64,000 nucleotides of DNA. Origin: Burkholderia sp. MS389. GTDB taxonomy: Bacteria > Pseudomonadota > Gammaproteobacteria > Burkholderiales > Burkholderiaceae. Positions within the stretch are counted from its first letter, which is position 1; each line of letters starts with the position of its first letter. Below the pieces are notes generated by a model that had not been told where the DNA came from, did not search any database, and worked only from the letters and a program-made list of their open reading frames with translations. The DNA is taken from NCBI RefSeq assembly GCF_016899425.1, contig NZ_CP045995.1, positions 1,488,001 through 1,552,000 of the forward strand. The letters run 5' to 3'. A program made the position numbers and the translations under genes. Of this stretch, positions 15,409 to 24,953 are shown piece after piece.

Positions 15409-16570
15409 GGGAACCTCGCGAACGCGTGATGGCCTTCAGGATGAGCGCACGATCGACCGAGCCGCAGTAGCAGCCGTCGTCGTCGACGACAGGCAGTGCA
15501 TTCGGGCTCGCGACCACGCGCGCGACGACATGTTCGAGCGACGCATCGCGCCGGATGCTTTCGATCGGCCGCACGGACGGCGTGTCCTGACCGAGCGCCT
15601 CGCGCGTGACGAAGCCGCGAATCTTGCGTGCGGCATCGAGTACGAACGCGTAGTCGGCGCTGCCGTTCAGCGAAGCGGCGACGTTCGCGGCATCGCACTT
15701 CGACATGGTCGGCACGGCGCCCGTCTGCATCAGGTCGCCCGCCGTCAGATAGCGGCTCGTGTCGATGCCGTCGAAGAACGCGCGCACGTAATCGTCGGCC
15801 GGGTTCGCGATGATGTCCTGCGGCGTGCCGACCTGCACGAGGCGGCCGCCTTCCATGATCGCGATGCGGTTGCCGATGCGCAGCGCTTCCTCGAGATCGT
15901 GCGACACGAACATGATCGTGCGGCGCTGCTCCTTCTGCAGTTGCAGCAGCACGTCCTGCATTTCGCGGCGCTTGAGCGGATCGAGCGCGGAGAACGCCTC
16001 GTCCATGATCATCAGCGACGGGTTCACGGCCAGCGCGCGGGCGAGGCCGACGCGCTGCTGCATGCCGCCCGACAGCTCGGACGGCAGCTTGTGCGAGAAC
16101 GGCGCGAGACCCACTTGCTCGAGCACTTCCATCGCCCGGCGCTCGCGCTCCTTCTTGCCCATGCCGCCCACTTCGAGCCCGAACGCGGCATTCGACACGA
16201 CGGTGCGATGCGGCATCAGCGCGAACGACTGGAACACCATGCTCATGTCCTTGCGGCGCAGCGCGGTCAGCGCCGAGCGGCGCGCCGACGCGACGTCGAG
16301 CCCGTCGATCAGCACCTTGCCGGCGCTCGGATCGACCAGCCGGTTCACGAGGCGGATCAGCGTGGACTTGCCGGAGCCGGACAGGCCCATCAGCACGAAA
16401 ATTTCGCCTTCCTGCACATCGAAGGAGACGTTGTGCACGCCGACGACCTGGCCGGTGCGCTTGAGCACATCGTCCTTCGTCGCGCCGGCGGCGAGCATGT
16501 CGAGCGCCTGCTGCGGGTTACTTCCAAATACCTTGCACAGACCTTCGACCACAACCTTGGGGGCATCCAT
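15401..16570 (-). CDS. Choline/glycine betaine ABC transporter ATP-binding protein
   Basis: The 389-residue ATPase has Walker A GLSGSGKST at residues 62-70, the signature LSGGMQQRVGLARAL, Walker B LMIMDEAFSALDP and the switch His in FVSHDLEEA. The C-terminal ~110 residues form a pair of CBS-like repeats (MSKCDAANVAASL and ASLEHVVARVVASPNALPVVDDDG), as in ProV/OpuAA, where they sense ionic strength or nucleotides. It is the first gene of the leftward locus (ATPase, permease, regulator, binding protein). Confidence 0.88.
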   Translation of the reverse strand: MDAPKVVVEGLCKVFGSNPQQALDMLAAGATKDDVLKRTGQVVGVHNVSFDVQEGEIFVLMGLSGSGKSTLIRLVNRLVDPSAGKVLIDGLDVASARRSALTALRRKDMSMVFQSFALMPHRTVVSNAAFGLEVGGMGKKERERRAMEVLEQVGLAPFSHKLPSELSGGMQQRVGLARALAVNPSLMIMDEAFSALDPLKRREMQDVLLQLQKEQRRTIMFVSHDLEEALRIGNRIAIMEGGRLVQVGTPQDIIANPADDYVRAFFDGIDTSRYLTAGDLMQTGAVPTMSKCDAANVAASLNGSADYAFVLDAARKIRGFVTREALGQDTPSVRPIESIRRDASLEHVVARVVASPNALPVVDDDGCYCGSVDRALILKAITRSRGSHV

Positions 16571-17175
16571 CGAAACCTTCTCCTCGTGTAGCGGGGACTC
16601 GCGCTTGTCATAGCGTGCCTACATAGTTGCCAGAAAAAACCCCGGCCTGCCGACGAATTACGACAAACGCTTGCGCAAATACGACACACCCGCCAGCCCC
16701 GCCCGGCGGGCCGCGCCGCCGATTGCGGCGGCGCAATACGCGCACGGCCAGCAATGACGGGCATCCCCCGCCGGACTTGTGCGCAGCAGCGCGGCGAATG
16801 GCGCATGAGGTTTTGCGCCAGACCGTATCGGGCACGCGTCGCTTTGCGACAAGTTGACGTCCGTTCCGGCGTCGATCTATTCAGACGAAAGCGACCACCG
16901 CATGCGTCAGTAAAAAGCATGACCGTGCAAAAAGCCGGATGGCGACACCGGACGGCGCACGCCGCGATACCGCGCCAACCCCGGAAATAGGAGCATGCGC
17001 GCTGTGATACATTCCCGCAAACACGCCGATCGCGACGTTGCCGCGGGCCTTGCGCACGAGGGCCCGGCCGCACGGCGCGCGCATGCCGGTTCGCCTGCCG
17101 GCCGTGCTGAAACTGCCTCGATCCGGTGTGATCCGCGATCGAAGGACGATAACGATAGTGAGAGGGAGCAAGGCG
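16571..17175. promoter_or_regulatory. divergent intergenic region
   Basis: About 600 bp separate the leftward choline/betaine transporter from the rightward DUF2339 gene. No supported gene is present; short open frames here lack ribosome-binding sites. It must contain the promoters of both units. No clear regulator palindrome was recognised. Confidence 0.35.
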
Positions 17176-20100
17176 TTGAACTGGGCATTCGCCGTAATCG
17201 GCTTCATCGTGGGCGGCATCGCCGCGTTGATCGGGGATTTCTCTGCCGCGAGCGGCTCGCTGCTGGGGGCCGCCGGCGGGTTCTGGCTTGGACACGCGCT
17301 GCGGCAACGCAAGCTGCAGAAGCCGCGCGCCGCACCCGACGCATTCGCGATCGCCGCGACGACGTCGCCTACTCCGTTACCGCTCGCCGAGCGTGTCGCG
17401 CGCCTCGAAGCAACCGTCGACACACTCACACGCGAACTCGACGCGCTGCGCGCTCAACTGGCGGGCGCGAAGGCCGGTGGGGCGACCTCCGGCGGCATCG
17501 CGCAAACGGCTTCGGCCGACGCTGCGTCCGCGCCGCTGCCGGGACACTTCCCGACACCGCCCGCGCAACAACCTGTCGCCGTGCGCGCCGACACACCGGC
17601 ATCCATTTCGACGACGACGCCCGCGACACCGCCCGCACCGGCCACCGCAGCACGCACCTCGGCTGCGTCCGCTCACGCTAACGCTCACGCCGCAGCCACC
17701 GCACAAGCCACCCCGATCCGCCCTGCCCCACCGCAACCGCCCGCGCCGCGCGAACCCGGCCTCGCCGAACGCGCGTTCGGCGCCGCGCGCGACTGGCTGC
17801 TCGGCGGCAACACGGTCGTGCGTGTCGGGATCATCGTGCTGTTCTTCGGCGTCGCGTTCCTGCTCAAGTACGCGGCCGACAACGCGATGCTGCCGATCGA
17901 ATTCCGCCTCGCGGGCACGGCGCTCGCCGCGGCCGCGCTGCTCGCGATCGGCTGGCGCGTGCGGCCGCGCCGCGCCGCATACGGCCTCGTGCTGCAAGGC
18001 GGCGGCGTCGGCATCCTGTACCTGACCATCTTCGCCGCGACCAAGCTTTACGCACTACTGCCCATCGGCGCCGCGTTCCCGCTGATGGTCGCGGTCTGCG
18101 CGCTGAGCGCGTTCCTCGCGGTGCGGCAGAACGCGCTGCCGCTCGCGTTCATGGGCAGTGCGGGCGGCTTTCTCGCGCCGATCCTGCTGTCGACCGGCCA
18201 GGGCAACCACGTCGCGCTGTTCAGCTATTACGCACTGCTGAACGCGGGCATCTTCGCGATCGCGTGGTTCAAGGCCTGGCGCCCGCTGAACCTGCTCGGC
18301 TTCGTGTTCACGTTCACGATCGGCTCCGCGTGGGGCGTGACCGCCTATCGCCCCGCGCTGTTCGCGAGCACCGAGCCGTTCCTGATCCTGTTCTTCCTGA
18401 TGTACGTCGGCATCGCGCTGCTGTATGCGGTGAAACGCGAACTCGCGCTGCGACACTACGTGGACGGCACGCTCGTGTTCGGCACGCCGATCGTCGCGAC
18501 CGCGCTGCAGGCGGCGCTCGTGAAAGGCATGCCGTTCGCGCTCGCGTGGAGTGCGGTCGCGCTGTCGGCGTTCTACGTCGCGATCGCCGCATGGCTCGCG
18601 CGGCGCCGCGACCGCCTGGGACTGCTGTTCGAATCGATGCTCGCGCTCGCGGTCATCTTCGCGACGCTCGCGGTGCCGCTCGCGTTCTCGGGGCCGACGA
18701 CCAGCGCCGCGTGGGCCATCGAAGGCGCGGCCGTCGTATGGCTCGGCGTGCGCCAGAAACGCCTGCTCGCGTTCGGCTTCGGGCTGCTGATGCAGGTCGC
18801 CGCGGCCGGCGCGTTCTTCACGAGCCTGCTGAGTCCGGCCGACGCGACCGCGCTGCCCGTGCTCAACGGCCCGACCATCGCGATGCTGCTGATCGCGCTC
18901 GCCGGCCTGTTCACCGGCTGGTGGCTGCACGGGCGCGGCGAAGCGCGCGCATGGCACGCGTGGATGCCCGAGATCGGCGTCGCGGCTGCCGCGTGGGGGC
19001 TGCTGTGGTGGGTCAGCGGCGGGCTGCACGAGATCCTCGTCCATGCGAGCCGTCACGTCGATCTGCATGCCGATCGCTTCGTCGTCGATACGACCGCGCT
19101 GTTCGCGGCCGGTACCGCGTGGCTCGCGCACGTCGCACGCCGCCGGCTCGCGTGGCCGCTCGCCGAATGGCCCGCACTCGCGCTCACGCCGGTGCTGGCG
19201 CTGCTCGCGCTGCGCGCGTTCGATGCGCACGAAGCGCCACTGTCGGGCATGGGCGCGTTCGCGTGGCCGGTGGCCGTCGGCGCGGGGCTTGGGCTGCTGT
19301 GGCGCCAGTCGCGCGGCACGACCGGCGCCGCTGCCGCGAACGGCGCGACGCCGTCCGTTGCAACGCGCATCCTCGCGCCGCTGCATACGCTGACGTTCTG
19401 GACCGTGTGCGGGCTGCTGTCGCTCGAAGGTTTCTGGCGCCTGCGCGCGTTCGTCCCGGAAGGCGCATGGAGCTGGAGCGCATGGGCGTATGGCTTCGGC
19501 ACACTGCTCCTGCTCGTGTCGGGCCCCGGCTCCCGGCTGCGCTGGCCGGTCGCGGCGTTCCCGCGCGCATACCAGGTGTGGGGTGCGGCGCCGCTCGCCG
19601 CGCTGCTGTGGCTGTGGAGCCTCGCCAGCACGGTCAGCGACGGCGACGCAGCGCCGCTCTTCTGGCTGCCGCTGCTCAATCCGCTCGACATCGCGCAAGG
19701 TCTCGTGTTCGTCGCCTTCGCCGCGTGGCTACGTCGCCTCAAGACGCTCGGCATCGCGTGGCATCCGCGCGTCGTCGACTATCTCGCGATCGCGACCGTG
19801 TTCCTGTGGTTCAACGCGCTGATGCTGCGCACGCTGCATCACCGCTTCCACTTCGGCTACGACGTCGACACCGTGCTGTCGTCGTTCGGCATCCAGCAGG
19901 TGTTCATGGTCGGCTGGAGCCTGTTCGCATTCGCCGGGATGTGGCTCACGCGCCGCGACGGCATCGCCCGCCTCTGCGCGCTCGCGTCGCTGCCGCTGAT
20001 CGTCGTGATGTGGGCGTGGACCTTCTACGCGAACTTCACGCAGGACGGCGGAAGCTGGGCGCGCGTGCCGCTGTTCAACCCGCTCGATCTCGTGCTCGCG

Positions 20101-20562
20101 GTCGTCTATGCGCTCGCCGCGTCGTGGTTCGTGCGCGCGCGCAAGCTCGGCTGGTCGTTCGGCGCGTATCGCGTCGAGCTGCTCAGTGCGGCCGGCGCGA
20201 CCGGCTTCCTGTGGCTGAACGCGATCCTGCTGCGCACGCTGCATCACTGGGCCGGCGTGCCGTACGCATTCGGCGCGATGGCCGAATCGACGCTCGTGCA
20301 GGCATCGGTGTCCGTGTACTGGACGGTCTGCGCGCTCGCGATCACGATCTGGGCCACGCGCCGCGGGCTGCGCCCGCTGTGGTTCGTCGGCGCCGCGCTG
20401 CTCGCGCTGACGGTCGTCAAGCTGTTCCTGTTCGACCTGTCGCACGTCACCGGCATCGAGCGCATCGTGTCGTTCATCGGCATCGGCGTGCTGCTGCTGT
20501 TGATCGGCTATTTCTCGCCGCTGCCGCCGAAGGCCGCCGCGCAACAGGACGGCCAGCCATGA
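17176..20562 (+). CDS. DUF2339 family large polytopic membrane protein
   Basis: A protein of about 1128 residues with an N-terminal helix (LNWAFAVIGFIVGGIAALIG), a coiled segment (RVARLEATVDTLTRELDAL) and a Pro/Ala/Thr-rich linker of roughly 120 residues. AFGAARDWLLGGNTVVRVG then introduces more than 20 hydrophobic segments to the C-terminus. This is the DUF2339 layout. TTG 17176 is proposed as start because AGGGAG precedes it and the family starts with MNW; GTG 17158 or ATG 17038 are alternatives. Function unknown; probably an envelope protein acting with the DUF3999 protein whose gene overlaps its stop. Confidence 0.75.
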   Translation: MNWAFAVIGFIVGGIAALIGDFSAASGSLLGAAGGFWLGHALRQRKLQKPRAAPDAFAIAATTSPTPLPLAERVARLEATVDTLTRELDALRAQLAGAKAGGATSGGIAQTASADAASAPLPGHFPTPPAQQPVAVRADTPASISTTTPATPPAPATAARTSAASAHANAHAAATAQATPIRPAPPQPPAPREPGLAERAFGAARDWLLGGNTVVRVGIIVLFFGVAFLLKYAADNAMLPIEFRLAGTALAAAALLAIGWRVRPRRAAYGLVLQGGGVGILYLTIFAATKLYALLPIGAAFPLMVAVCALSAFLAVRQNALPLAFMGSAGGFLAPILLSTGQGNHVALFSYYALLNAGIFAIAWFKAWRPLNLLGFVFTFTIGSAWGVTAYRPALFASTEPFLILFFLMYVGIALLYAVKRELALRHYVDGTLVFGTPIVATALQAALVKGMPFALAWSAVALSAFYVAIAAWLARRRDRLGLLFESMLALAVIFATLAVPLAFSGPTTSAAWAIEGAAVVWLGVRQKRLLAFGFGLLMQVAAAGAFFTSLLSPADATALPVLNGPTIAMLLIALAGLFTGWWLHGRGEARAWHAWMPEIGVAAAAWGLLWWVSGGLHEILVHASRHVDLHADRFVVDTTALFAAGTAWLAHVARRRLAWPLAEWPALALTPVLALLALRAFDAHEAPLSGMGAFAWPVAVGAGLGLLWRQSRGTTGAAAANGATPSVATRILAPLHTLTFWTVCGLLSLEGFWRLRAFVPEGAWSWSAWAYGFGTLLLLVSGPGSRLRWPVAAFPRAYQVWGAAPLAALLWLWSLASTVSDGDAAPLFWLPLLNPLDIAQGLVFVAFAAWLRRLKTLGIAWHPRVVDYLAIATVFLWFNALMLRTLHHRFHFGYDVDTVLSSFGIQQVFMVGWSLFAFAGMWLTRRDGIARLCALASLPLIVVMWAWTFYANFTQDGGSWARVPLFNPLDLVLAVVYALAASWFVRARKLGWSFGAYRVELLSAAGATGFLWLNAILLRTLHHWAGVPYAFGAMAESTLVQASVSVYWTVCALAITIWATRRGLRPLWFVGAALLALTVVKLFLFDLSHVTGIERIVSFIGIGVLLLLIGYFSPLPPKAAAQQDGQP

Positions 20563-21911
20563 AACGACTCGCCGCCCTGCTCGGGCTGAGCCTGCTCGCG
20601 TCGTTCGCGGCGGCCGACGGCGCATCGAACGCCGGGCGCGTCACGCAGCGCTTCGCGCTCGACCTCGACGGCAGCGCCGCGTATTACCAGCTCACCGTGC
20701 CGCAGCCTGTGTATGCGGCGAGCCGGCGCGACGATCTCGGCGACGTGCGGATCTTCAACGGCGCGGGCGAGCCGGTGCCGTATTCGCTCGACGCGCCGGC
20801 CGCGCCCGCCGTGCCGCCGTCGCGCACGCCGGTGCACTGGTTCCCGCTGCCGCCCGCGCGCGCCGAGAACGGCAACGCGCCGCTCGGCGTGACGGTCGGC
20901 CCGGACGGCGCGCTGCGCGCGGCCGTCGCCACCCCTTCGCGCACTCGGCACGGCGCAGACCTCGTCGACCTGTCGCATACCGACGGCAGCATCGATGCGC
21001 TGCTCGTGCACGTGAACGACGACAGCTACCAGGGGCGCGTGTCCGTCGAAGCCAGCGACGACCTGCGCAACTGGCGGCCGCTCGGCAGCACGCAGTTGCT
21101 GAAAGTCGGCCGCGGCAACGACCTGCTGGTGCAGGAGCGCATCGCACTCGACGGTGCGACGCCGCGCTACCTGCGGCTGGACTGGCTCGACGGCGCGCCG
21201 GCGATCGCTTCGATCGACGCCGACACGCATCCGCGCGACGCACGCGGCGCCGACACGGCGTCCGTGCCGCGCCAGTGGCGCGACGCCGTGCGGATACGCG
21301 CCGGCGCTGCGCCGGGCGAGTATCTGTTCGACACCGACGGCGCGTATCCGGTCGACCGCGTGCGCATCGACCTGCCGCAGCCGAACACCGTCGCGCGCGC
21401 GACGCTGCAAAGCCGCGCCGATGCGCAGGCGCCGTGGCGCGACGTCGCGGCCGCGGTGCTGTTCCGGCTGCAGGGCAAGGGCGGCGAGCAGCGCAATCCA
21501 CCGTTCGAGTTCGCGGCGAATACGGATCGCGCGTGGCGGATCGTCGTCGACATGCGCAACGGCGGGCTCGGCGGCGGCCGGCCAGCGGTCGCGATCGGCT
21601 GGCATCCGGCCGCGCTGATCTTCGTCGCACGCGGCACGCCGCCATTTACGCTCGGCGTGGGCGATGCATCGCTCATGTCGTCGGCCGTGAGCCGCGACGC
21701 GCTGCTGGTCGGTATGGCGCCCGAAATACGGCCGGCCCGCGTCGGCGCGGCGCTACCCGTGTCGGCGGTCGCGCCGGCGGCAGCCGCCGATGCGGACGCC
21801 GGGCGTCGCTACGTGCTGTGGGGCGCGCTGATCGTTGCGGTCGGCGTGCTCGGCGCGATCGCGTGGCGCGTCGCGAAAGGCGGCGGCGACACGCGCAGCC
21901 GCGACGAGTGA
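20559..21911 (+). CDS. DUF3999 family exported membrane-anchored protein
   Basis: This 450-residue protein starts MKRLAALLGLSLLASFAAAD, a signal peptide, has a large beta-rich periplasmic region (about 25-410) and a single C-terminal helix (YVLWGALIVAVGVLGAIAW) with a basic tail. Its ATG overlaps the TGA of the DUF2339 gene as ATGA. DUF2339-DUF3999 pairs are recurrent in proteobacteria, but no biochemical role is established. The middle region includes repeats such as LVDLSHTDGSIDALLVHVND, reminiscent of carbohydrate-binding beta sandwiches. Confidence 0.75.
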   Translation: MKRLAALLGLSLLASFAAADGASNAGRVTQRFALDLDGSAAYYQLTVPQPVYAASRRDDLGDVRIFNGAGEPVPYSLDAPAAPAVPPSRTPVHWFPLPPARAENGNAPLGVTVGPDGALRAAVATPSRTRHGADLVDLSHTDGSIDALLVHVNDDSYQGRVSVEASDDLRNWRPLGSTQLLKVGRGNDLLVQERIALDGATPRYLRLDWLDGAPAIASIDADTHPRDARGADTASVPRQWRDAVRIRAGAAPGEYLFDTDGAYPVDRVRIDLPQPNTVARATLQSRADAQAPWRDVAAAVLFRLQGKGGEQRNPPFEFAANTDRAWRIVVDMRNGGLGGGRPAVAIGWHPAALIFVARGTPPFTLGVGDASLMSSAVSRDALLVGMAPEIRPARVGAALPVSAVAPAAAADADAGRRYVLWGALIVAVGVLGAIAWRVAKGGGDTRSRDE

Positions 21912-22032
21912 CGTCCACACGCATTTGCGAGCCGCTTGACGCGCCGGCCGGTTCCTTGGGCCATCGCCATGCGCGGTCGCACCGATTCATCGAGTGCCCG
22001 CGCCCGTCTTTACGTGAAGGCGATGCGACGCG

Positions 22033-22851
22033 TCAGCGGCGCGAATCGGAACCCGCCCGCCGCTCTCTGGCCACGAAGCGGCCGTGCTGACGCGGTCGCC
22101 ACGGCGACGACCGGCAACTGGCCGCCCCGGCCGCGCGGCGCGCCGCGAAACCTCCGCCGCGACGCAGGCCCGACTCGCGCCGGCCCGTCGCGACGACGCG
22201 CGGCGCCCACGCATGCATGATCCACCGCACGGCCGCCACACGCGCCGCCAGCCGCGACGCCGGCGACACGCGCCGCGCGGCACGTGCAACGGGCCGCTTG
22301 CACAGGATCGCGCTGTCGTAGCGCTTGCCGGCAAAGCGCATCACGTCGACCACCTCGAAGCCCTGCGCGCCGTAGAACGCCAGCAGGTGCGAAGCCGGAT
22401 GCGGCGTATCCAGCGCGAGCAACGCATAGCCGCGCAACGCGGCCCACTGCTCGGCGAACGACAGCAGCAACGCGCCGATCCCGCGACTCTGGCAAGTCGG
22501 GTCCACCGCCACCTGGCGCACGCTCGCGACGCCTTCGCGCCGATACAGCGAGCAGGCCGACGACGGATCGGTCGCATACAGCGTGGCCGTGCCGACGACA
22601 CGCCCGCCGCATACGGCGACATAACACTCGCCCGCTTCCGCGCGACGGCGCGTGACGTCTTCGTCCTGATCGACGCACGTGCAGTTGAGCCCCATCGCAC
22701 CGAGCCGCGCGAACGCACGATGCAGCATCGGCGTGAGTTGCGCATAGCTGTCGATTGCCGGATCGAAACGCCGGACGATCACCCGATCGGCGCACGCGGA
22801 AGGCGGCGCGGCAGGGGTGCGTTCGGCGATCGCGTTCCAGGGTATCGACAT
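22033..22851 (-). CDS. GNAT family N-acetyltransferase with Arg-rich tail
   Basis: A 272-residue protein with a GNAT domain (residues about 25-180). The acetyl-CoA loop is VRQVAVDPTCQSRGIGALLL, where Q-SRGIG matches Q/RxxGxG/A, followed by LDTPHPASHLLAFYGAQGFE. ATG 22851 has GGAG 7 bases upstream, whereas the ATG at 22857 is too close to that site. The last ~75 residues are very rich in Arg and Ala without GNAT similarity. That tail may be a real basic extension or read-through of what was 3' non-coding sequence. Substrate unknown. Confidence 0.7.
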   Translation of the reverse strand: MSIPWNAIAERTPAAPPSACADRVIVRRFDPAIDSYAQLTPMLHRAFARLGAMGLNCTCVDQDEDVTRRRAEAGECYVAVCGGRVVGTATLYATDPSSACSLYRREGVASVRQVAVDPTCQSRGIGALLLSFAEQWAALRGYALLALDTPHPASHLLAFYGAQGFEVVDVMRFAGKRYDSAILCKRPVARAARRVSPASRLAARVAAVRWIMHAWAPRVVATGRRESGLRRGGGFAARRAAGAASCRSSPWRPRQHGRFVARERRAGSDSRR

Positions 22852-23132
22852 GGCCATGCTCCGTGGTGAAGATGCCCGAAGTCTAGGAGCGCGCCGGTCG
22901 CCGTCGCAAGAAAAAATGTCGTAAAAATCCGGGGTAACGCGGCTGGTGGACACGGCGAGTACGGTGCGTTTCGAAGCTGTGCGGACGTCATGCGCGAACG
23001 CATCGAAGCGCCGATCGTTGCTCGCGCAAGCAACGCACCAAGCGTTGAAATCGACGCCCGGCGCGCACGCGCGTTGACACGTACCGCCCCACGCTCCAGA
23101 CTCGCTGCTCCGTCACCGCATCGCGAGCGCCC

Positions 23133-23438
23133 ATGATCACCTGCTTCCTTCGCTACGTCGTCGATCCGTACAAACTCGTCGAATTCGAAACCTACGGGAA
23201 GATGTGGATTCCGCTCGTCGAGCAGTTCGGCGGCACGCATCATGGCTACTTCCTGCCGTCCGAAGGCGCGAACAACATCGCGCTCGCGATGTTCTCGTTC
23301 CCGAGCCTCGCCGACTACGCGCGCTACCGCGAACGCTCGAAGGACGATCCGGCCTGCCAGGCCGCATTCCGCTACGCGGAGGAAACACGGTGCATCGTCA
23401 GCTACGAGCGCAGCTTCTTCCGGCCGGTGTTCGAGTAA
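23133..23438 (+). CDS. NIPSNAP family protein
   Basis: This 101-residue dimeric alpha-beta-barrel type protein begins MITCFLRYVVDPYKLVEFETYGK and contains GGTHHGYFLPSEGANNIALAM-like elements typical of the NIPSNAP family. These small proteins are of unclear function, sometimes linked to stress or aromatic metabolism. It is a stand-alone gene with no operon partner, and a minus-strand terminator faces its 3' end. Confidence 0.75.
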   Translation: MITCFLRYVVDPYKLVEFETYGKMWIPLVEQFGGTHHGYFLPSEGANNIALAMFSFPSLADYARYRERSKDDPACQAAFRYAEETRCIVSYERSFFRPVFE

Positions 23439-23492
23439 CGGACGAAACAGGCCCATCGCCGCACATCGCGCCCCGTTTTCCGGCCGAGGACG

Positions 23493-23526
23493 AAAAAAAG
23501 CCCCGCCAGCATCCGCGCGGCGGGGC
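23493..23526 (-). terminator. Rho-independent terminator
   Basis: An 8-bp GC-only stem (plus-strand bases 23500-23507 with 23519-23526) is followed, on the minus strand, by seven T. It ends no minus-strand protein gene, which is why a small RNA is proposed here. Confidence 0.8.
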
Positions 23527-23560
23527 CAACCCATGTCAGTAGAGACATCATGGAGGAGAC
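23493..23560 (-). ncRNA. Candidate small RNA with CU-rich 5' end and intrinsic terminator
   Basis: On the minus strand a plausible sigma-70 promoter (TTGGGA, 17-bp spacer, TAAGAT; 23567-23595) is followed by an open 5' stretch CTCGTCTCCTCC. A hairpin with ATGTC/GACAT arms comes next, then a strong terminator stem (GCCCCGCC/GGCGGGGC on the plus strand, 23500-23526) with seven T. No ORF fits between promoter and terminator. CTCCTCC is complementary to Shine-Dalgarno sequences, as in many trans-acting small RNAs. Without expression data it remains a prediction. Confidence 0.5.
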
Positions 23561-23566
23561 GAGCCC

Positions 23567-23595
23567 ATCTTATCGACCGCGGCGCACCGTCCCAA
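23567..23595 (-). promoter_or_regulatory. Candidate sigma-70 promoter of the small RNA
   Basis: Minus strand: -35 TTGGGA (23590-23595) and -10 TAAGAT (23567-23572) with a 17-bp spacer, each matching 4 of 6 consensus bases. The predicted start is about 7 bases further on. Confidence 0.4.
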
Positions 23596-23755
23596 CCAAG
23601 CATTTCTGCTATCGATCTGCGCGGCCGCGCACACGATTGCCCCGCCGCGCGGCATATCGATAGAACGAAAAGTCGTTTTCAGAGTGGCGGCGGGGTCGTT
23701 ACCATCTGGTTTTAAGCCTGTGCTTAGCCGGGCAAGCCACTCCCAGGAGCGCCCC

Positions 23756-24406
23756 TTGACTGCATTCGATCAACACCGCCGCCCGTTCGTCGTCGGCATC
23801 GGCGGGACCACCCGGGCCGCATCGTCCACCGAACGCGCACTGTCGTTCGCGCTGCGCGGCGCGCAAGCCGCCGGCGCGCGCACGCGCCTGTTCGACGGCC
23901 CGTTCCTGCATACGCTGCCGCACTACGCACCCGAACACAAAACGCTGACCGACGCGCAACGCGAGCTGATCGACGCCGTGCGCGAGGCCGACGCGATCAT
24001 CATCGCGACGCCCGGCTATCACGGCGGCGTGTCCGGCCTCGTGAAGAACGCGCTCGACACGCTCGAGGAACTGCGCGCGGACAGCCGCCCGTATCTCGAC
24101 GGCCGCGCGGTCGGCCTGATCGTCACCGCGTACGGCTGGCAGGCGGCCGGCACCGTGCTGACGTCGCTGCGCTCGATCGTCCACGCACTGCGCGGCTGGC
24201 CGACACCGTTCGGCGCAACCGTCAACACGCTGGAAACGCGCTTCGAAAGCGCCGATAGCTGCTCGGATCCGAAGGTCGTCGCGCAACTCGAGACGGTCGG
24301 CGCGCAAGCCGCCGAATTCGCGCTCGCGTTCGCGTCGCATCGTGCGGCCTCGCATGCGGCCTCGGTCGATGCGCTCGCGCCCGTGCTGAAGGTCGCCAAC
24401 CAGTAA
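23756..24406 (+). CDS. NADPH-dependent FMN reductase family protein
   Basis: A 216-residue flavodoxin-like reductase. VVGIGGTTRAASSTERALSFA carries the phosphate-binding loop for FMN (about residues 12-25), TPGYHGGVSGLVKNALD (about 83-99) is the conserved GxxSGxxKNxlD motif, and TAYGWQAAG follows. TTG 23756 is chosen because AGGAG lies 5-6 bases before it; the upstream in-frame ATG at 23684 has no site. Such enzymes supply reduced FMN to monooxygenases or reduce quinones and azo compounds. No monooxygenase is adjacent. Confidence 0.8.
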   Translation: MTAFDQHRRPFVVGIGGTTRAASSTERALSFALRGAQAAGARTRLFDGPFLHTLPHYAPEHKTLTDAQRELIDAVREADAIIIATPGYHGGVSGLVKNALDTLEELRADSRPYLDGRAVGLIVTAYGWQAAGTVLTSLRSIVHALRGWPTPFGATVNTLETRFESADSCSDPKVVAQLETVGAQAAEFALAFASHRAASHAASVDALAPVLKVANQ

Positions 24407-24641
24407 GCTCCGCATTCCGCCGCGCCCCTTCGGTCGACACGGTTCGACGCAGGTGCGCGGCGCGTCTTCCGACGCACGGCGATGTGCCGGGCGCGTCCGT
24501 CTCGCCGCTCGAACACATCGTTCCCGCGCACCGCCCCGATAACGATTCAGCCCACCGCATGATTTGCATTGGCCGAAAGATTGGTTCACGCGGCCGGCAG
24601 GTTTTCGTACGCTGAAAGTCCGAACTTTTTATGCGCACGCC

Positions 24642-24860
24642 ATGAACCGTACGATCCGCTACAAGGGCTATGAAGTCGCTCCCGCTGCCGCCCGGTTGCC
24701 GAACGGGCTGTTCGCCGCCAACCTGACGATCGAACGCGCGAGCGGCGGGCCGTCGCCGCGCTCCGTGTCGTTCGACGCCATCGATTTCTTCTTCGAGGAA
24801 GAGCACGCCCTCGCGTACGCATCGCGCTGGGGCCGCCTCTGGGTCGACACGAACGCGTGA
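24642..24860 (+). CDS. Small conserved hypothetical protein, 72 residues
   Basis: The product begins MNRTIRYKGYEVAPAAARLP and ends FEEEHALAYASRWGRLWVDT, a soluble beta-strand-rich pattern with an acidic FFFEEEH segment. No signal peptide or membrane segment. It resembles small Burkholderia hypothetical proteins of this length, but I do not recognise a named family. An ATG at 24564 would add 26 residues with no better support. It precedes the ferritin-like gene by 93 bp. Confidence 0.5.
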   Translation: MNRTIRYKGYEVAPAAARLPNGLFAANLTIERASGGPSPRSVSFDAIDFFFEEEHALAYASRWGRLWVDTNA

Positions 24861-24953
24861 CCCGCGCGGGCCGCGTGCACATGGCCGCCCGAAAATACGC
24901 GATGACGGAAGCTGTGCCAGAATCTTTCGATCCGTAATCGCATAACAATAGCC

